Of a DNA stretch of 64,000 nucleotides, positions 24,821 to 34,081 are shown piece after piece (positions within the stretch are counted from its first letter, which is position 1; every line of letters starts with the position of its first letter). The notes beneath the pieces were generated by a model. The model saw only the letters and a program-made list of their open reading frames with translations, had not been told where the DNA came from and did not search any database. Location: the NCBI GenBank assembly GCA_903848935.1, contig CAINHO010000001.1, positions 42,271-106,270 on the forward strand. Reading direction: 5' to 3'. This DNA is from an uncultured Pseudomonadota bacterium (lineage in GTDB: Bacteria; Pseudomonadota; Gammaproteobacteria; Methylococcales; Methylomonadaceae). Position numbers and translations under genes: made by a program.

Positions 24821-25095
24821 GTGAAGAATTTACGCCGTTTGATGTTGCCGATTATTTAAAAACTGACAACGATATTAAGATATTTTTAAAAGAAGCCGCT
24901 AAAACTGGCAATTTTTCGGATTTCATTCACGCGCTCAATACTGCAGCAAGGGCTAAAGGCATGAGTGAAGTTGCCAAAAATGCGGGCGTAACGCGAGCCA
25001 GTTTGTATAAATCGCTGTCTGAAAATGGCAATCCGCGTTTTGAAACGGTTGCCAAAATCGTTGAATCATTCGGTTGTAAAATCGTATTGGCATAA
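24817..25095 (+). CDS. HI1420-type helix-turn-helix antitoxin
   Basis: The 92 aa protein is the antidote partner of the HI1419/RelE-type toxin. It has the family N-terminus (FDVADYLKTDNDIKIFLKEAA). A Cro/C1-like helix-turn-helix (MSEVAKNAGVTRASLYKSLS) follows, and the conserved end is FETVAKIVESFG. It should bind both the toxin and the operon promoter. It overlaps the interrupted toxin gene by four bases. Since the toxin is split, the antitoxin is probably an orphan, translated from whatever promoter still reads through the element. Confidence 0.9.
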   Translation: MSEEFTPFDVADYLKTDNDIKIFLKEAAKTGNFSDFIHALNTAARAKGMSEVAKNAGVTRASLYKSLSENGNPRFETVAKIVESFGCKIVLA

Positions 25096-25108
25096 AAATC
25101 TGGTAGTT

Positions 25109-25180
25109 GTTAAACCCGCTAAACCATCAAAACCGCCCGCTTCTTGTGAAAGAAGGGGCGGTTTTTTGTTGTGAGAAATA
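25109..25180 (+). repeat. Dispersed hairpin repeat, copy C (terminator-like)
   Basis: Arms 25129-25138 and 25156-25165, with the same inner CTTCTT/AAGAAG stem and T run as copy A. The upstream shared part reads TTAAACC-GCT. Similarity stops after TGTTGTG, so copy C lacks the TATGAT segment. It follows the antitoxin gene. Confidence 0.85.
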
Positions 25181-25399
25181 AAGTAATCCCTTTAATTGAT
25201 ATACCGCTGTAATGGTTGATATGACTGCTGTCACTTGGTTGTTAGCTGTCGAGTTGATTGATATAACATTGATTTGGAAGATTATAACGTCCAAGAATTT
25301 ACTCATCAGCACTTCATAAATGAACAAACTTCCCGACGATCTTTAATGCGGGTTCAATTAACTTCATTTAATCGACTTAACGCACTAAAGGATTCCGAA

Positions 25400-27859
25400 A
25401 TGGCTATTTTAATCTCACAAAAAAATGCGAGCAGCATGGTTTCTAGCGCGGCGGCATTAACTGCATATACCTTCAACGCCGCAGCGGCAAATTCAAGTTC
25501 ACTCAACTTATTCTTCGGGCTTTCTGATGTTAAAGAAACACTGAATTACAACGGCGGAAATCTTAAAGTTGCTGACGTTTCAACGGGCGATATTTTTAAC
25601 ATTACCGACACTGCGCCCGCTACAGCCATCGGCGTTTATCGATCTGGCAACACGGTTATCGTAACCAATAACGCCAAAACTTATACGTTTGGCGCACTCG
25701 CAAGCAGCGAAACTTTTACTGTCACATTTGGTACAGGCGTGAAATCTATTGATATTGCTAGAAATGCTGGTGACATAATTACTTGGGCTTACACGATACC
25801 TAATGGGGTAGGAGCAGCTACACTGAACGTGGATCATACTTCATCACCTCTCGATGTTGCCGCACCGACAGCAACGGCAACAACTCTACTCACTAACACA
25901 TACGCTAACGCGACGGTTCAAAGCACAGAAACGGGTACCGCTTTTTTGGTGAAAAATACAATTACCGTAACATCTTCGACAAACCTGATAAGTTTGGAAG
26001 CCGCCAATGGTGCATCAGTTAATTCGGCTGCAGTGACTGCCAATGTATCTAACTCTGCTTTTTCTACAGCGGGATTGGTTGATGGGATTTACAACCTTTA
26101 TACGGTTGATGTAGCAGGTAATGTATCAGCGGCGGCAACTAATACTATAAACATCATAACCGCGATGAGTGGAACAATTCTAAACCCTGTAACTACTCAA
26201 ACAGGGTGGAACGATATTATCAACGGTAATCAAGGCGCACCTGCAAATACGGTGAACTTTGACGCAACGGGTGGTGTTGACACTTATGTTATTTCAACAA
26301 ACTCGGGCGCGAACATTTTAATCAATGGCTTTAGCTCCGCTTCAGCGGGAGACACACTCGTCTTTGATATTGGATCATACACAGGTGGTCATACCGCTTT
26401 TTCTGCTGCAAATACCTCTACTGGTTATTATAGTTTTGCTGACAACGGCACGGATACTGTGTTAACTCACAACACGGATGGGGCTATTCAAAGCATTACA
26501 CTTGCTGGGATTTGGGATAGTACGAATGCTGTTGGCGGCACAATTGATACCCTCGATGAATTGAATACGGTTCTGGCTCTTAATTCAGGGTCGGTAATTG
26601 GTTATGACTCGTTGTTCGTCGCGTCAGATACAACATTCAGTGCAACCTTTTATAAGGCAGGCACGGTGGGATTGTATGATTCTACAAATACTTTATTAAG
26701 TTCAACTACTGCGACTCCGTTAACGGCTAACACCACGGCGACTTTTACTGTTGCAGCACGAACTATTGCGAGTTCTGCTACGTTAGAAATGCGTGATGCG
26801 GCGGGTACGGTTATAAAGTCTACCAATGTCATTTTGGGTACGACTGCTGCTGATGCAACTGCAACACTGGATGGTACAGCTAATGACGATGTTATCTTCG
26901 GCTTTGATGGTGCCGATTTAATTGATGGTAAAGCTGGGAATGACGTGATTTATGGTGGTGTTGGTGATGACTCGATCACCGGTGGCGCGGGTAATGACTC
27001 GATCACCGGTGGTGCCGGAGCAGATACTTTCAATGTTGATTCTGGTACTGACACAATTACCGATTTCCTGAGTGGTTACGACTTGTTGGTCATTTCTTCT
27101 GGCGCAACTGCACACGTTTATGCGTCTACGGTGGCAACGGGAACGAGTGCGATAACTTACAATGCCGTGACTAACGCGGGAATGTTATACGTTGATGGTG
27201 CCACGTTAAGCGATGGCACAACAGATGTTACGGGTGCTGAAACGATTACCGGTTCTGCGGGTGCCGACAGTATTACTGGGGGAGCTGGAGCTGACAACAT
27301 TACGGGTGGTGGTGGTATAGATAGCATTACGGGTGGTGCTGGTGATGACATAATTACGGGTGGTGCTGGTGCAGATGTTATCACTGGTGGTGCGGGTGCT
27401 GATAAGTTCCGTTTCGCCACAATAGCAGACATCACGACTTCGGCTAACGTTGATAAAATTACCGATTTCGTTACGGGATCTGACAAAATTGCTATTCAAG
27501 GTGATGCAGGTGCCTCAGCTACTTTGTTGGGCTTAACTCTAGTGACTGCAACGGCTACTGCTGCCGTAATGAATACAGCGATAGCCGATGCAACCTCAGT
27601 GGCAACAATCGCCGATGTATATGCCGCTTTAGCAACGTCCTTAGATAATACTACTGGGCATGAATTCACTGGGTCAACAGCCACGGCGGATGGATTAGTG
27701 GCGCGTGTTGTCACTTTTGCGACGGGTACTGCTGCAGGTACCTATTTGGTTGTTAATGATTCTACCGCCGCTTTTCAAGCCACTTATGATTTGGTTATTA
27801 ACCTTACTGGTATTACTGGTGGTGCTTTTGCTGCCAGCGACATCATGATGACTGCATAA
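25400..27859 (+). CDS. Secreted RTX calcium-binding repeat protein
   Basis: From the ATG at 25400 (AAAGGA site upstream) the protein is 819 aa and has no cysteine. The N-terminal module (about 1-120) matches the broken paralogue at 21766. A copy of the shared INGNQG...LNTVL module lies in the middle (about 268-405) instead of at the end. An Ig-like segment follows. Two blocks of glycine-rich RTX nonapeptides (about 492-545 and 617-672, pattern GGAGADxIT) then lead into a DKITDFVTGSDKI domain, typical of type I secreted proteins. It should be exported by an ABC/TolC system and fold on binding Ca2+ outside. Adhesin or S-layer-like roles are possible; no enzyme domain is visible. Confidence 0.88.
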   Translation: MAILISQKNASSMVSSAAALTAYTFNAAAANSSSLNLFFGLSDVKETLNYNGGNLKVADVSTGDIFNITDTAPATAIGVYRSGNTVIVTNNAKTYTFGALASSETFTVTFGTGVKSIDIARNAGDIITWAYTIPNGVGAATLNVDHTSSPLDVAAPTATATTLLTNTYANATVQSTETGTAFLVKNTITVTSSTNLISLEAANGASVNSAAVTANVSNSAFSTAGLVDGIYNLYTVDVAGNVSAAATNTINIITAMSGTILNPVTTQTGWNDIINGNQGAPANTVNFDATGGVDTYVISTNSGANILINGFSSASAGDTLVFDIGSYTGGHTAFSAANTSTGYYSFADNGTDTVLTHNTDGAIQSITLAGIWDSTNAVGGTIDTLDELNTVLALNSGSVIGYDSLFVASDTTFSATFYKAGTVGLYDSTNTLLSSTTATPLTANTTATFTVAARTIASSATLEMRDAAGTVIKSTNVILGTTAADATATLDGTANDDVIFGFDGADLIDGKAGNDVIYGGVGDDSITGGAGNDSITGGAGADTFNVDSGTDTITDFLSGYDLLVISSGATAHVYASTVATGTSAITYNAVTNAGMLYVDGATLSDGTTDVTGAETITGSAGADSITGGAGADNITGGGGIDSITGGAGDDIITGGAGADVITGGAGADKFRFATIADITTSANVDKITDFVTGSDKIAIQGDAGASATLLGLTLVTATATAAVMNTAIADATSVATIADVYAALATSLDNTTGHEFTGSTATADGLVARVVTFATGTAAGTYLVVNDSTAAFQATYDLVINLTGITGGAFAASDIMMTA

Positions 27860-27882
27860 GACTTTCTCAAACTCACTTAAAA

Positions 27883-27930
27883 CCTAAAAACCGCACTATT
27901 TTTGTGAAGGAAGGAAGGTTGTGCGTTCAT
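27883..27930 (+). repeat. Degenerate copy of the hairpin repeat (copy D)
   Basis: After the RTX gene, AAAACCGCAC...TTTTTGTGAAGGAAGG...GTGCG resembles copies A-C in order and wording, but the stem is disrupted. It may be a decayed copy. Confidence 0.4.
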
Positions 27931-27977
27931 GGGGTGAATTCCTCTTGTACATGAAATGAAGTGGAAAAATTTGAATA

Positions 27978-28012
27978 AAAAAGGGCGTGATGAAAATTAC
28001 GTCCTTTTTTTA
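27978..28012. terminator. Bidirectional terminator between the RTX and phosphatase genes
   Basis: An 11-bp stem with one G-T pair (27978-27988 with 27999-28009) has A's on one side and T's on the other. It can therefore end transcription from both convergent genes. Confidence 0.75.
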
Positions 28013-28015
28013 AGG

Positions 28016-28468
28016 TTATAACTCAACTTCTTCGTCAGAAATTTCCATAAAATTTTGCCAAATTTCATTTGGTTTCCAAGACGGCAACATAATCTTTTTA
28101 GCATCCTCTGGTGTTGCACTACAAACCAGCCGTTGATACAGATAAAGAAAAGCTGATGCTCGATAATTAGCAACACAATGCACCCACACTTTTTGATTTG
28201 TAAATGCGTCCATTACCTTAATGAATGTATGCAGATGATTCACATTAGGTGCATCAAAAGGAACAGGGATGTGTACATATATCATCTCGAGTGCTGTCAC
28301 GATATTACCTTCTTCAGGAATAGCCGTATCAGAATTAGGCATAGCAAGATTTATAACGACTTGATATTTCTCCTCTGCAATACTTCCGAATTGCTCACGA
28401 TTAGGTTGCCCAGAAGAAGCGACACGCTCTGATACATGAATGTAGTTTTTAATATTTTTGATACTCAT
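28016..28468 (-). CDS. Tyrosine/dual-specificity phosphatase-like protein
   Basis: The 150 aa protein resembles the DUF442/beta-lactamase-hydrolase-like phosphatases. Its N-terminus (NYIHVSERVASSGQPNREQF) is characteristic of them. The active-site loop is HCVANYRASA, that is CX5R with C98 and R103. It should form a cysteinyl-phosphate intermediate; the substrate is unknown. An Asp in the PVPFDAPN block could be the general acid. It has no signal peptide and stands alone. Confidence 0.85.
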   Translation of the reverse strand: MSIKNIKNYIHVSERVASSGQPNREQFGSIAEEKYQVVINLAMPNSDTAIPEEGNIVTALEMIYVHIPVPFDAPNVNHLHTFIKVMDAFTNQKVWVHCVANYRASAFLYLYQRLVCSATPEDAKKIMLPSWKPNEIWQNFMEISDEEVEL

Positions 28469-28542
28469 ATTTTTTAATCTTAATTTTAAAAACTTAGGAT
28501 TTTAACCTAAACAATTCAAAAGAACGCGCCCTACCAAATCAA

Positions 28543-29979
28543 CTACCCATTCAACGCTTTCAAAACCGCCTGCAACGTCGCATTGGCATCACCAAAAAGC
28601 ATCCGCGTGTTTTCCATAACAAATAACGGATTCCCCACACCCGCATAACCCGAAGCCATCGAACGTTTCATTACAATCGTGGTTTCGCCTTTCCAACATT
28701 CAATCACAGGCATTCCCGCAATCGGACTATTCGGGTTAGTCAACGCCGATGGATTCACAATGTCATTTGCACCGATGACAATCGAGACATCGACTTCGCC
28801 CCAATCATCGTTAATTTCGTCCATTTCATAAACAATGTCATACGGCACTTTCGCTTCGGCAAGCAAAACGTTCATGTGTCCAGGCATCCGACCTGCAACA
28901 GGATGAATCCCGAAACCGACTTTTTTACCTTTGCCACGCAACAATTTGGTCATTTCATAAACCGTGTGTTGCGCTTGGGCGACCGCCATCCCATAACCTG
29001 GAATAATCATGATATTTTTTGCTGAAAGTAATAATTGCGCGGTTTCTTCAACAGTAATCGATTGTACGTCGCCAACAATTTCAGCGGCTTTACCACCTGA
29101 AGCCGTCCCAAAACCACCCGCAATCACGCTCAAAAAATGCCGATTTATCGCACGGCACATGATGTAACTCAAAATCGCGCCGCTACTTCCGACCAACGCA
29201 CCCGTGACAATCAACAAATCGTTGCTTAACATAAAACCCGTTGCCGCCGCTGCCCAACCTGAATAACTGTTAAGCATCGACACCACGACGGGCATATCTG
29301 CGCCACCGATTGCCATGACCATGTGAATGCCAAATAGTAAGGCGATTCCCGTAATTATCATCAAGTAGGTCAACCTTGGGTCATAGCTTGCGTTACACAG
29401 CAAAAAACAATCTGTTACATCGAGAAGTAAGTATAAAAACAGAATGGTTGACAGCAACAAACCTAAATTTAGCCAATGCCGTGCGGGTAATAACAACGGT
29501 TTACCACTAATTTTTCCGCTGAGTTTGCCAAACGCAATCACTGAGCCTGAAAAAGTCATAGCTCCAATGAATACGCCTAAACAAATTTCAATCCGATGAA
29601 TCATTTGTTCAGTATTTAAACCTTCTCCATGATCTAAAAATAATGAGCCTTGTTGCTCTAAAAAACTCGAATAACCAACCAATACCGCCGCTAGCCCAAC
29701 TAAACTGTGCATGATGGCGACGAGTTCTGGCATTTGGGTCATTTCAACTTTTAACGCTGCCTTCGTGCCAATCAAACCACCAATTAACAACGTGATAATC
29801 AAAATTTCATACGACCATATCTTCGCGCTTAACGCTGTGGCGACAATGGCAATCACCATGCCGAACATGCCGTAATAGTTTCCTTTGCGAGCCGTTTCTT
29901 GATTACTTAAACCACTCAAACTCAAAATGAAAAGAATCATGGCGACGATGTACGACATCGTAACTAAACCGTGTGACAT
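28543..29979 (-). CDS. pntB: NAD(P) transhydrogenase subunit beta
   Basis: It is the inner-membrane beta subunit of the proton-translocating transhydrogenase, which reduces NADP+ with NADH at the expense of the proton gradient. The 478 aa protein has eight or nine membrane helices. The C-terminal NADP(H)-binding domain carries the [13 protein letters not shown] motif, then [21 protein letters not shown] and [10 protein letters not shown]. An AAGGGG site precedes the ATG. It lies 10 bases after pntA on the same strand and has E. coli PntB length (about 460 aa). Confidence 0.97.
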   Translation of the reverse strand: MSHGLVTMSYIVAMILFILSLSGLSNQETARKGNYYGMFGMVIAIVATALSAKIWSYEILIITLLIGGLIGTKAALKVEMTQMPELVAIMHSLVGLAAVLVGYSSFLEQQGSLFLDHGEGLNTEQMIHRIEICLGVFIGAMTFSGSVIAFGKLSGKISGKPLLLPARHWLNLGLLLSTILFLYLLLDVTDCFLLCNASYDPRLTYLMIITGIALLFGIHMVMAIGGADMPVVVSMLNSYSGWAAAATGFMLSNDLLIVTGALVGSSGAILSYIMCRAINRHFLSVIAGGFGTASGGKAAEIVGDVQSITVEETAQLLLSAKNIMIIPGYGMAVAQAQHTVYEMTKLLRGKGKKVGFGIHPVAGRMPGHMNVLLAEAKVPYDIVYEMDEINDDWGEVDVSIVIGANDIVNPSALTNPNSPIAGMPVIECWKGETTIVMKRSMASGYAGVGNPLFVMENTRMLFGDANATLQAVLKALNG

Positions 29980-29989
29980 AGTTTTCCCC

Positions 29990-31528
29990 TTATTTTCTGA
30001 ACATTTCGAGCATACGGCGCGTGACTAAAAAGCCGCCAGATATGTTGATGGAGGCAATCAAAATCGCCAGCAAACTAATTTCAAAACGCTCTGATGAAAT
30101 TTGCGTCAACGCGCCAATGACGATAATGCCGCTAATCGCATTGGTGACACTCATCAATGGTGTGTGCAATGACGGTTTGACTTTCCAAATCACTTGATAG
30201 CCGATGAAACATGCCAATACAAACACGGTGAAATGCGACATGAACGATGCGGGTGCAACTGAACCAATTGCAAATAAAATTGCACCGCCCAGAATTATTG
30301 GAATGAGTTGTCTAACTAATTTTGATAGAGGAGATTTTTCGATTTTTTCAGGTTGTTTGACGGTTTCAGATTTTTCTTTTGAAGGGGCGGCAGAAACAGA
30401 AATAGGCGGTGGTGGATAAGTAATTTTTCCTTCTTTAATCACAGTCGCGCCACGCAACACTTCATCTTCAAAGTTCACGTTAATCGTTCCGTCTTTTTGT
30501 GGACATAATTCAGTCAGTAAATGCCGCAAATTCGTGGCATAAAGTTGGCTCGATTGATTGGCTAAACGACTTGGTAAATTGGTATAACCGATAATAGTTA
30601 CGCCGTGTTTAACGACAACTTTATCTTTTTCGGTTAAATCACAATTACCGCCTTGTTCAGCGGCTAAATCAACAATCACGCTACCCGCTTTCATTGATTG
30701 CACCATTTCGGTAGTAATCAATTTAGGTGCAGGTTTACCAGGAATTAACGCGGTCGTGACGATAATATCAACGTCTTTTGCCTGTGCCGCGAACAATGCC
30801 ATTTCAGCCGCGATGAATTCAGGCGACATCGTTTTGGCATAACCGCCTGTGCGACTGCTGCCATCTTCACCAGAAAAATCGAGCATCAAAAATTCAGCGT
30901 TCACACTTTCGATTTGCTCTTTGACTTCGGGGCGCGTATCGAAAGCTCGCACAATTGCCCCCATGCTTTTTGCCGTACCGATTGCTGCCAAACCCGCTAC
31001 ACCTGCACCAATAACCAGAACTTTCGCAGGTGGAATTTTGCCAGCGGCGGTAATTTGTCCTGTGAAAAAACGTCCAAAATGCTGCGCCGCTTCCACAATT
31101 GCACGGTAGCCAGAAATGTTTGCCATTGAACTCAGTGCGTCGAGTTTTTGAGCGCGAGATAATCGCGGCACGCTGTCCATACTTAAAACGGTGACATTTT
31201 TTGCGGCGAGTTTTTCGAGCAACTGCGGATTTTGTCCTGCCCAAATAAAGCTGATTAACGTTTTACCACTGGTGAGTAAATCAACTTCGTTACCTTCGGG
31301 CGCACGAACTTTGAGAATAATGTCTGCGTTTTTCCACAGCATTTCAGCCGTTTCGATAATTTCAACGCCAGCGGTTTTATACGCTTCGTCAGAAATATCT
31401 GCGCCTAAACCTGCGCCACTTTCAATACTTAACGTAAAACCAAGTTTGATGAGATGAGTTGCAGAATCGGGTGTTAACGCTACCCGTTTTTCGCCGTCGT
31501 GAATTTCTCTAGGAATACCAATCTTCAT
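29990..31528 (-). CDS. pntA: NAD(P) transhydrogenase subunit alpha
   Basis: The 512 aa protein is the single-chain alpha subunit, as in E. coli (510 aa). An NAD(H)-binding alanine-dehydrogenase-like domain comes first ([20 protein letters not shown]; Rossmann [17 protein letters not shown]). A Pro/Ser/Lys linker (about 370-395) and four membrane helices that pack with PntB follow. Some bacteria split this protein into two subunits; here it is fused. AAGGTG precedes the ATG. It is the first gene of the pntA-pntB operon and a main source of NADPH. Confidence 0.97.
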   Translation of the reverse strand: MKIGIPREIHDGEKRVALTPDSATHLIKLGFTLSIESGAGLGADISDEAYKTAGVEIIETAEMLWKNADIILKVRAPEGNEVDLLTSGKTLISFIWAGQNPQLLEKLAAKNVTVLSMDSVPRLSRAQKLDALSSMANISGYRAIVEAAQHFGRFFTGQITAAGKIPPAKVLVIGAGVAGLAAIGTAKSMGAIVRAFDTRPEVKEQIESVNAEFLMLDFSGEDGSSRTGGYAKTMSPEFIAAEMALFAAQAKDVDIIVTTALIPGKPAPKLITTEMVQSMKAGSVIVDLAAEQGGNCDLTEKDKVVVKHGVTIIGYTNLPSRLANQSSQLYATNLRHLLTELCPQKDGTINVNFEDEVLRGATVIKEGKITYPPPPISVSAAPSKEKSETVKQPEKIEKSPLSKLVRQLIPIILGGAILFAIGSVAPASFMSHFTVFVLACFIGYQVIWKVKPSLHTPLMSVTNAISGIIVIGALTQISSERFEISLLAILIASINISGGFLVTRRMLEMFRK

Positions 31529-31682
31529 AAATACACCTTTTTATTATAAATTTTAGGGTGGTGACTTTTTTGTTAAACGTCACGAATCTTGGATGATTAG
31601 CGGCTTAGACGTGTTTTTGAATGGCAAACCTGATACGCTAATCCTCTGTCATTATGCACTAACTTCTTTCAAGCAACCCATC

Positions 31683-33137
31683 ATGAATATGAATCAAAAT
31701 AAACAAACTGTGACTTGCCCAAAATGTGCTGAACAAATCAACGTCAATGCGTTGTTGCACAACCAAATCGAAGCAGAATTACACCAGTCCTTTGCAAACC
31801 AACTTGCACAAAAACAAACGCAGTTCGAACATCAATTAAAATCTGAAAAAGCGCAGTTAGAACAACATTTAAAAGCCCGTTTAGCTGCTGAATCCAGCGA
31901 GCAAATGCAAGCCATGCAACATGAATTAAATGAACAATCTCAAAAATTGCGCGAATTCAATAAAGCCAAAGCGGATGTTGAACGTTTGATGCGCGAAAAA
32001 TCCGAATTAAAAGAAACGCTCGAAGCTGAATCTGAGGCAAAATTAAATCAGCGTTTGCGCGAAGAACGGCAAAAATTAGAACATTCGCTCAAAGCGAATT
32101 TCGAAGCCGAAGCGCGTGACCAAATGCAAGCCATGCGTGATGAGTTAAATCAAAAATCCGAACAACTACGCGAATTCAATAAAGCCAAAGCCGATATTGA
32201 ACGTTTGACACGCGAAAAATTTGAATTAAAAGAAACCATTGAAGCCGAATCGGAAGCGAAATTAAATCAGCGTCTGCGCGAAGAACGGCAAAAAATTGAA
32301 AATGGTTTAGAACTTAAAATGCGCGAAAAAGATTTTGAACTCGAAAACATGAAGCGCGAATTGCAAGAAGTGCAGCGTCGCGCCGAACAAGGTTCAACAC
32401 AGCTTCAAGGCGAAGTTCAAGAATTAGCGATTGAAGAATGGTTGCGCGATTCGTTTCCGTTTGACGAGATTACCGAAATTAAAAAAGGTCAACGTGGCGC
32501 GGATTGCATTCAAATCGTCAACACACGTTCGCGTTACGATTGCGGCAAAATTTATTACGAAAGTAAACGCACACAAGAATTTGGACGCGATTGGATTGAA
32601 AAACTCAAAGCCGATTTACGCGCCAAAAATATTCGCATCGGCGTTTTAGTGACCCAAACGATGCCCAAAGAAATGGAACGTATGGGTTTAAAAGACGGCG
32701 TTTGGGTCTGCACATTTGAAGAATTTAAAGGCTTGAGTGCGGTGTTGCGGCAATCGCTGATTGACATGAGCGACGTGGCAATTGCTCAAGAAAACAAAGG
32801 TGAAAAAATGGAAATGTTGTATGGATTTTTAACCAGCAACGAATTCAAATCACAAATTGAAGCGATTGTGGACGGCTTTACGCAAATGCAAACAGATTTG
32901 GAAAAAGAACGACGTGTTACCGAAAGTGGCTGGAAACAGCGCGAAAAACAATTGCAAAAAGTCTTACTTAATACCACGCATTTATACGGTTCGATTCGTG
33001 GTATTGCTGGCGAAGCAATTCAAAGTGTGCCACAGCTCGAATCAAGTTTACCCATAATAGAATCTACAAAACCAGTGTTAGTTTCACCCGCCGCCAAACC
33101 AAGTTTGACTGGCGTTAAGCAGGATAGTTTGTTTTAG
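31683..33137 (+). CDS. DUF2130 coiled-coil protein with nuclease-like domain
   Basis: From the ATG at 31683 the protein is 484 aa; an earlier in-frame start at 31593 adds 30 unrelated residues. It begins with a CPKC knuckle (C12/C15). A highly charged coiled coil of about 220 residues follows, then a DUF2130 domain. That domain has the PD-(D/E)xK-like pattern GADCIQIV...IYYESKRT and IRIGVLVTQTMP. The coiled coil contains a 73-residue tandem duplication (63-135 and 136-208). The family is widespread and poorly characterised; a DNA-related role is suggested only by the fold. Confidence 0.85.
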   Translation: MNMNQNKQTVTCPKCAEQINVNALLHNQIEAELHQSFANQLAQKQTQFEHQLKSEKAQLEQHLKARLAAESSEQMQAMQHELNEQSQKLREFNKAKADVERLMREKSELKETLEAESEAKLNQRLREERQKLEHSLKANFEAEARDQMQAMRDELNQKSEQLREFNKAKADIERLTREKFELKETIEAESEAKLNQRLREERQKIENGLELKMREKDFELENMKRELQEVQRRAEQGSTQLQGEVQELAIEEWLRDSFPFDEITEIKKGQRGADCIQIVNTRSRYDCGKIYYESKRTQEFGRDWIEKLKADLRAKNIRIGVLVTQTMPKEMERMGLKDGVWVCTFEEFKGLSAVLRQSLIDMSDVAIAQENKGEKMEMLYGFLTSNEFKSQIEAIVDGFTQMQTDLEKERRVTESGWKQREKQLQKVLLNTTHLYGSIRGIAGEAIQSVPQLESSLPIIESTKPVLVSPAAKPSLTGVKQDSLF

Positions 33138-33181
33138 GGTTACGTCATATAATGCCCATCCTGTAACGTATTTTTGAACTG

Positions 33182-33946
33182 ATGAAAACTATGATTAGAC
33201 AAAATGAAGATGTATTACCTGAGGGTATAAGAGGATGGTCATGGGGAGCTTTTCTGCTCAATGTGATTTGGGCGGTATTTAATAAAACGTGGCTTGGTTT
33301 ATTGTGTTTCGTCCCTTTTGTGGGCGTAGCAATGCCGTTTGTTCTTGGTTTTAAAGGCAGAGAATGGGCATGGAAAAATGACACTTGGGACAGCGTAGAA
33401 CATTTTAACCGAGTACAAAAAAATTGGTCTAAATGGGGAATCATTGTCACCTTGGGATCAGTATTGCTCGGAACGGTCGGTGCGGTGGCAAGTATTTATT
33501 TTTTCAACACGGTACAAACAACCGATACTGAATTAACCGTCACGACTATTTCCGCCGCTCCAACCTCTGGCAAAGCAGAGTCATTAACTATTGCAACACA
33601 GCCACTCAATGACATTTCAGCTCCACCAGTTACAAATAGTGACTTTAGTGGAAAATGGTCAACTGATATTATGGGCGACGTGACTATTGAACAAACCAAT
33701 AACAAAGTCGTCGGTAATTACCAATATGACGATGACGATAATGTTACTCAACTCGGAAAGTTCGACGCGGTGATTGAAGGCAAATCCATCAAAGGTGATT
33801 GGCATGAACACCTAAGCAAAGGCAAAGGCGATAACAGTCATGGGGATTTTGAATTAGTCTTGTCTGGTGATGCGACAACGCTAAAAGGATGGTATCGTAA
33901 CGAAGGTGAAAAAGAAAAAGAGGACTGGATTCTTGTTCGTAAATAA
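33182..33946 (+). CDS. Two-helix membrane protein with lipocalin-like C-terminus, unknown function
   Basis: The 254 aa protein starts with a known small membrane module (EGIRGWSWGAFLLNVIWA, then GFKGREWAWKN and SVEHFNRVQKNWSKWG). It places hydrophobic helices at about 23-57 and 85-108. A Thr/Ser/Pro linker and a C-terminal beta-rich domain (about 150-254) follow. That domain has GKWSTDIMGDVTIEQ and GWYRN patterns, like small beta-barrel repeat domains that bind hydrophobic ligands. The barrel should lie outside the cytoplasm. I do not know its function. It is a single-gene unit with its own terminator. Confidence 0.78.
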   Translation: MKTMIRQNEDVLPEGIRGWSWGAFLLNVIWAVFNKTWLGLLCFVPFVGVAMPFVLGFKGREWAWKNDTWDSVEHFNRVQKNWSKWGIIVTLGSVLLGTVGAVASIYFFNTVQTTDTELTVTTISAAPTSGKAESLTIATQPLNDISAPPVTNSDFSGKWSTDIMGDVTIEQTNNKVVGNYQYDDDDNVTQLGKFDAVIEGKSIKGDWHEHLSKGKGDNSHGDFELVLSGDATTLKGWYRNEGEKEKEDWILVRK

Positions 33947-33978
33947 TTTCACGCTCAGTTTATTCAATACCAAAAAAG

Positions 33979-34016
33979 CCTCGATTTGCATTGCAGCAAA
34001 TCGGGGTTTTGTTTTT
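33979..34016 (+). terminator. Rho-independent terminator
   Basis: An 11-bp stem with one G-T pair (33979-33989 with 33996-34006) is followed by TTTTGTTTTT. It ends the gene at 33182 and insulates prfC. Confidence 0.8.
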
Positions 34017-34081
34017 GATTGCATCATTGGTGATAGTCATCAATCATTCACCTTTCTTCATAATTTTTAGAGCTTTTATAA

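Noticed and set aside
23518..25180. Hairpin repeats considered as integron attC sites
   Set aside because: The copies lack the paired GTTRRRY/RYYYAAC core sites and extrahelical bases, no integrase is seen, and they end in terminator-like T runs.
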